Assembly: GCA_013054445.1 (NCBI GenBank)
Contig: JAAMPI010000793.1
Location: forward strand, 1-25,691
Origin: Cudoniella acicularis
Lineage: Eukaryota; Ascomycota; Leotiomycetes; Helotiales; Helotiaceae
DNA: 25,691 nucleotides
Reading direction: 5' to 3'
Under the pieces are notes generated by a model. It saw nothing but the letters and a program-made list of their open reading frames with translations, was not told the DNA's origin and made no database searches. The stretch's first letter is position 1, and each line of letters opens with the position of its first letter. This document shows positions 21,214 to 25,691 of this stretch, in pieces. A program made the position numbers and the translations under genes.

Positions 21214-22547
21214 TTATGTCGACCCCAATCCTTCGGAGTTAAAGAGTTCATTGATGACCCTGTATGCACCCGTTGCATTGTAGTGCAAGTTGATGCCGTG
21301 TCTAGTGTTTGGCTGAATATACGCAATGAAGTTAGTTCCATTGACACGAGGGAAGTTTATTGCCAAGACAGGCCCAGCAAAGTTGTTCATCATTGGAAGA
21401 CTTGCAAGTGTCAAAAGCTCGCCCTCTGTGACAGGCTGCTTGTCTTCTCAGCCAAAGCTAAAATTGCTGGGTCACAATAATACGGTTTGAGGAAGAGATA
21501 TTTGTTGGCTTCAGCATTGGAGACGAGATATCTATTGAGCAAATTTTGTGGTTGAGGAAGGGTAGTGAGGTCGATAGGCGCGAGATAATCAACAAGATTT
21601 TCCAAATAATTTTGAAGGAGATTTTGCACCGCTACACCAGTTGTGCTGCTAAACTGGAGAGGTTTATTGAGGTTTGCCTGCTGGAAATTTGCCCCAGCAG
21701 CGAATGAAGGGACGAATGAACCATTCATCGTGAGCCCAGTGAGCGCGATACCATGGATAAGGACGGGTTCATGTTCACCAAAGAATAGGTTTGGGCAGAA
21801 CCGAAAGAGTGGCCGACGTGCACCACGTTTGAGAAAGTACGGTTCGCACCAGGGAATGTACCATTACGAAGCATTTCGGTCAGCTGCATTGTGGCTGCAA
21901 CTTCGAGGAAGCTTTGAATTTCGTCCAATAGCTCACCGTGTGATGAGTTACCGATCCTGAGGCGATCGAAGCTGAGGGTATAGTATCTGTACTGATCTAG
22001 AAAAAACGCGAGTCAACAAGTACGTACTCCGTGAGACGTTGAAAAGGGTTGAAAAAGGGGCAATCGGAGTATCCGAAGTGGCCGGTATTGGCAAAGCGTG
22101 GGAAGTGGGCACCTCTTACCCGTGGCGACATTGACATAGCTGTAATTGTAGTCGTTGAAAGATAGATCTCAGCACCTTCTTCATATTTAGTATTCCGCAG
22201 TGATTCTTCGGAAAGAGAGTCCACGTTTTGTCAAAGCCGATGCCGTGCGTCAAGACTTGGACTGTCGGGTTTGTGGTATTGTCGTTTGATGGCCTGCAGA
22301 ACTAGGTGCTGATGTTATAGGTTCCACTGGTAGTATTGTACTCTGTCAAAACAGTTTGGGTGAAATTTCTTCCTTGCTGGGTCATATTGAGGGTGAAATC
22401 CGGAACCTCAAGATTGGTCTGAGGAACTGCCAGATTGAAAATCCCCTGGCGAGCAGATATGGTGACAAGAACTGTCCCGTTGACGCATATCTTTGTTGTC
22501 GCTGAAACGACCAGAAGCGCCAGTGCTGAAGTTTTTGAGAGATACAT
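21214..22547 (-). pseudogene. decayed secreted alpha/beta hydrolase gene
   Basis: From the ATG at 22547 the protein begins with a hydrophobic signal-like stretch (TSALALLVVSA), then continues with LTHGIGFDK (oxyanion-side strand), DYNYSYVNVATD, SFDRLRIGNSSHGE, the nucleophile elbow VVHVGHSFGSAQTYS, MNGSFVPSF, FAGPVLAI and NTRHGINLHY with the catalytic-His region. This matches a fungal family of secreted alpha/beta hydrolases. A 123-bp intron (22119-21997) fits the frame. Lesions are TAG at 22304-22302, an out-of-frame interruption of about 50 nt near 22180-22240 between FDKTW and DLSFNDY, one-base frame losses near 21750-21758 and 21436-21441, and an internal deletion near 21358-21361 joining GPVLAI directly to NFPRVNG. 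The deletion removes the segment that carries the acidic triad residue in this fold. The substrate is unknown. Confidence 0.82.
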
Positions 22548-23967
22548 TTCGCGGGATAAAGAACAAGACTAGATGCTTACAGCTAACCATCCGTTGAGAG
22601 GGAAGTTGCTCTTATGCCACTGTCGACACTAATCATATAGCTCTTGCTGAAGCTCATTGCTGTCGACATAATTTATATTCGTAATGGCCAAGCTCCTCGA
22701 CGCCACACAACACGCTTAAGCTACTGTAAGGTTCCTGCACTAAAACAACAGACTTAGGTGAGATCCCGAGAACCTGAAGCCAGATCGCATTTGTGGCTGT
22801 TGAACAAGGTTCGTATTGCTAGGCATGGTGAGATACTGATAAACTGTGAGCCTTTTCGAATAGTCCGGGATCTCGCGATATAGAAACCTATCCCTAGAAG
22901 ATAAATGAAAAGATTATATCGTAGTGTTGGTTTTCTAAATATCTCTGCATCTGTGAATAATTCACAACCTTCAATCTCTACAAGATGCCCGATTGTGTGC
23001 CACTTTTTCTGCATCCTCGAGCTAAGGAGCTAACGGCACGTAGGAAAAATCGGTCTTCAAATCTGATTTTTGGAATTTTTGTTCCCGGGCCACACTTGGC
23101 TATCCTTAGTCGATATGAATTTGAAATATGTCATCGATGTTTTTCGCCCTTCGGGGAATTTCCACCAAACCACCAAGCTCATGATAATATATCTTATAAA
23201 ACAACACGGAGCGGAATGAACGCAGGAAACAGGAGGAGAGCCGCCCAGAGACACATAATTGGGCGTATGGAATGACCGCAGACTAGGACTTCCCAGGTTA
23301 AATTAAACACTTCATGGGATTCTGCGATTCTCGATTCCGGAGAAACAAAATCCCATGTTGACCACTTCGTTCCAGGTTGATCCGAAACTAATTGGTAGAT
23401 CATTATTTCCTCCCCCGCAGAGAGATGCATTTGAGTGAGGGGAAATCGAGTCCACTGTTTCTCTCCGTACTTTCGAGGCATGAGAGCTTCATTTCAACGT
23501 CCACGGCAGTAGAATACGCTGGGCACACACTCGGGAAAAAACTGGACATTCATAGGATTGCGGGGTTTCATATAAGGAAAGGGAAATAAGACGCAAAGAG
23601 GGCCAATTTTGAGGCGTGCTGTTAGATTCAAATGCCTTTCTCGCCACTCTCATTCACGATGTCTCCGTCACGAAGGGCCAAACGCCTCTGTGCTGCCCTC
23701 GACGAAGTAGGTCGCACGTAATAGACATTTCGTTCGTTCGAGCGTGGTCGGTAGTTGCAGTACCAGTGTTATTTGTCGTGCGAGTGAAGAGAGGAGATGT
23801 TGTTGGAGAAGAGTTGGAAAGGACGGCCCCCATTTTTGTGATTCACGAGCCCGACAAGCGCCCGATAAGGAAGTACACAAGTATCACCAGTTATAAAAGT
23901 GTCGTTTTTCTGTATTTTCTGCGTATTTTTCATTACTCTTGCCTCTTCTTTACTGTACATGCTGGCC
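22548..23967. other. divergent intergenic region between hydrolase pseudogene and dioxygenase
   Basis: About 1.4 kb holds no gene that can be supported. A minus-strand open frame at 23194-23481 and plus-strand frames at 22985-23275 and 23616-24002 show no family features. The dioxygenase promoter with a TATA element lies at its right end. Confidence 0.55.
23892..23898 (+). promoter_or_regulatory. TATAAAA core promoter of the dioxygenase gene
   Basis: TATAAAA lies 70 bp upstream of the ATG at 23968, followed by a T/C-rich stretch. A transcription start about 30 bp downstream would give a leader of roughly 40 nt. This argues that translation begins at 23968 (or the in-frame ATG at 23959) and not further upstream. 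Confidence 0.5.
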
Positions 23968-25154
23968 ATGGCTGCTGTTACAGATATGTCAGTATCAAAT
24001 GACTTCTCCCAGGACGGCTCACGGGCCGCTGCGCTCAAAGCCCAAGAATATCTTCAGGCCCGACTCGAAGCGACGACATCAACAACATCATTCCGCTCAA
24101 TCCCCATCATCGACCTCACATCGTCTTTCTCCCTTTCGATCGCAGACCGCCAATCCGTCGCAAGTAGAATCAATGAAGCATGCACCACAGTCGGATTCTT
24201 CTATATCACTGGGCATGGCATCCCTCAAAGTGTTTGCGATGCAACACTTGAGCTTGCAGCGCGATTCTTCCACGAACTACCCGAAGAATCGAAAGAAGCC
24301 ATTCACATGAAGCACTCGAATCACTTCCGAGGTTACGAACCCGCCGCTTTTTCATCAGTGAACAGTTTCGAGAGCAAGGAGACAAAAGAAGCTTTCAACT
24401 GGGGATACGAAGCTGGACTGGACCCTACTGGTGGTGATGGGAAATACGTCGAGTTGGACGGAAGCACTGACGGGAGCAAGAACCAGTGGCCATCCGAAGC
24501 AGAGCTTCCTGGGTTTTATAAGGGAATTGCAAAGTATTATGGCCATGTAAGATCAATTCATAGGTTCTGCAAGACCGACGAGGAGCAGATTGCTAATAGA
24601 GAAATCAGGTTCTGCAATTAGCAAGACACCTATGCCGTCTCTTCGCGCTCTCTCTTGCCCTACCAGAAAATTACTTCGAGCCCCTCATCACCCATCCTGG
24701 AGGAATTGCACGACTCATCAGATATCCACCAAGCACCAATCCTAAGCCACTGTCCGAGCTCAATGAAGACGAAGAGATAGGTCTAGGAGCTCACACAGAT
24801 TATGAATGTTTCACGCTCTTGCTACAAGATTCCAATCCTGGCTTGGAGATCCTAAGTCCAGATGGACATTGGATATCTGCAGAGCCAGTCAAAGGCGGAA
24901 TTGTAGTCAACGTTGCCGACTTTTTGATGCGATGGACGAATGAGAGATATAAGAGTACCGTGCATCGAGTGGTGAACAGAACGGCGAAGGAGAGATATAG
25001 CATCCCGCTCTTTTTCTCGATCAATTACGACGAGAAGGTTGAGACGTTACCTTCCTGCAAGACCGAGGACAGTGATTCGAAGTTCCCGCCTATCACGGCA
25101 GGCAGATATGTACTTGATAGGTTAGCATTGACTGTGGATACTGGAAAGTATTGA
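23968..25154 (+). CDS. 2-oxoglutarate/Fe(II)-dependent dioxygenase (isopenicillin N synthase-like)
   Basis: Exons 23968-24546 and 24609-25154 join in frame to 374 residues across one 62-bp intron. The N-terminal DIOX_N region contains SIPIIDLTSSF and the helix INEACTTVGFFYITGHGIP. The C-terminal double-stranded beta-helix carries the Fe(II) ligands His255 and Asp257 (GAHTDYECF) and His312 (STVHRVVNR), plus the 2-oxoglutarate-binding R-Y-S (Arg322, Ser324). All catalytic residues are present and the length is typical. Members hydroxylate, desaturate or cyclise small molecules in secondary metabolism or detoxification; the substrate cannot be told. GCCATGG around 23968 is a strong start context, and a TATAAAA sits 70 bp upstream. 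The neighbouring hydrolase pseudogene is divergent, and the partial gene at the right edge is convergent with a 259-bp gap. Confidence 0.92.
24547..24608 (+). other. dioxygenase intron with duplicated acceptor region
   Basis: GTAAGA...GCTAATAG...ATCAG is a normal fungal intron joining KYYGH to VLQLARHL. AGGTTCTGCAA occurs twice: at 24562-24572 inside the intron, and at 24607-24617 spanning the real acceptor. The copies are offset by exactly 45 bp. Confidence 0.75.
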
Positions 25155-25413
25155 TGGTTTCGCCAAGTAATGATGAGTCAAGTCCAAGCTGGTTTGGCAA
25201 ACGATAAGGTTAGCAAATCCAAAATTATAAGAAACCAGGCTGGAAATCGAACCCCTACTATTTTCCTGTCGTATAAATCTGTTTTGGTAGGATCATTGTG
25301 CCTTGAACTATGCAAAGCTGCGTGGATTACATTTCCTCAATAAGGTTTGAACAATCTTGGTAATAATCCATGAGGAGGCTTTGCGGGATATTCAAAACTC
25401 TACTTGCCAATTA

Positions 25414-25691
25414 TTATATAGATATTATTGGGCTCGGCCTCTCAAACGGCACTAGCACCCCTGGAAATACCTGTTTCTCACCCTCCTCCCCCTTCCCAAA
25501 CCACTCATACTTCAAAACCGGCCTCTTCCACCCCGGTACCTCCATCTCCCTACCCACAAACCCCGCCGCATAACGACCCATCACCTCACAAACCCCACTC
25601 GACGGGACCTTTGGCCCCGGACCCCAACGGCTCCCTCCAACTCAATACGCTCCAACACCGCACACCTCCCAATATCCGCATCACCTTTAAA
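25414..25691 (-). CDS. C-terminal part of an unrecognised protein, cut by the window edge, with apparent frame break
   Basis: From the TAA at 25416-25414, an open frame of 75 residues runs back to 25641 and reads like real coding sequence (GRYAAGFVGREMEVPGWKRP, WFGKG, FPGVLVPFERPSPIISI at the end). A TGA lies in this frame at 25644-25642. In the next frame the sequence from the edge (DADIGRCAVLERIELEG) is also open and reads smoothly into it if one base is missing around 25631-25641. The alternative is an intron acceptor there, but the upstream bases are G-rich and not pyrimidine-rich. Local GC is higher than in the spacer. I do not recognise the family. The gene is tail-to-tail with the dioxygenase. 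Confidence 0.6.

Noticed and set aside
23194..23481. Minus-strand open frame upstream of the dioxygenase
   Set aside because: No recognisable motif, no plausible partner exon, and the frame ends in an unremarkable hydrophobic stretch.
1994..25154. Secondary-metabolite gene cluster made of monooxygenase, aminotransferase, hydrolase and dioxygenase
   Set aside because: There is no backbone synthase, transporter or pathway regulator; housekeeping genes lie in between, and two of the four enzymes are pseudogenes.
25235..25262. Minus-strand GGGGTTCGATTT resembles a tRNA T-arm
   Set aside because: The T stem pairs poorly, and there is no A-box or anticodon arm at the right distance upstream.

Overview
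The window looks like nuclear DNA of a filamentous ascomycete. The genes carry short introns (about 45-90 bp, GT...AG, with CTRAC-like branch sites), and the recognisable proteins are a vacuolar ATPase subunit a, a fungus-specific Uds1 (up-regulated during septation) coiled-coil protein, and fungal-type oxidoreductases. A Leotiomycete is my guess from the general flavour of the proteins; the sequence does not prove it. No rRNA, tRNA, CRISPR array or complete transposon was found.

Layout from left to right. 1-1990 is AT-rich with no gene. 1994-4309 (-) is a decayed flavin-dependent monooxygenase. 5822-7475 (-) is an intact five-exon class I/II aminotransferase, and 8082-10802 (-) is an intact four-exon V-ATPase subunit a (vph1). 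A 2.5-kb gene-free spacer separates vph1 from the divergently transcribed Uds1-domain gene at 13332-16187 (+). 17670-18483 (-) and 18609-19241 (+) are two damaged SprT-like metallopeptidase relatives placed head to head. 19669-20529 (-) is an intact NAT9-like GNAT acetyltransferase. 21214-22547 (-) is a decayed secreted alpha/beta hydrolase. 23968-25154 (+) is an intact 2-oxoglutarate/Fe(II) dioxygenase. The C-terminal end of an unrecognised protein enters from the right edge (25414-25691, -), with an apparent frame break.

The genes do not form an obvious pathway. Housekeeping genes (vph1, Uds1, NAT9-like) are interleaved with accessory metabolic genes (monooxygenase, aminotransferase, hydrolase, dioxygenase) and with the SprT-like family. 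The five genes I could reconstruct end to end keep perfect reading frames across all their introns. The accessory neighbours between them carry nonsense codons, single-base frame losses and internal deletions. That contrast, the inverted SprT-like pair, and a few intron oddities are the most interesting content. I see no convincing undescribed defence, mobile or regulatory system. There is also no polyketide synthase, peptide synthetase or terpene synthase to support calling this a biosynthetic gene cluster.
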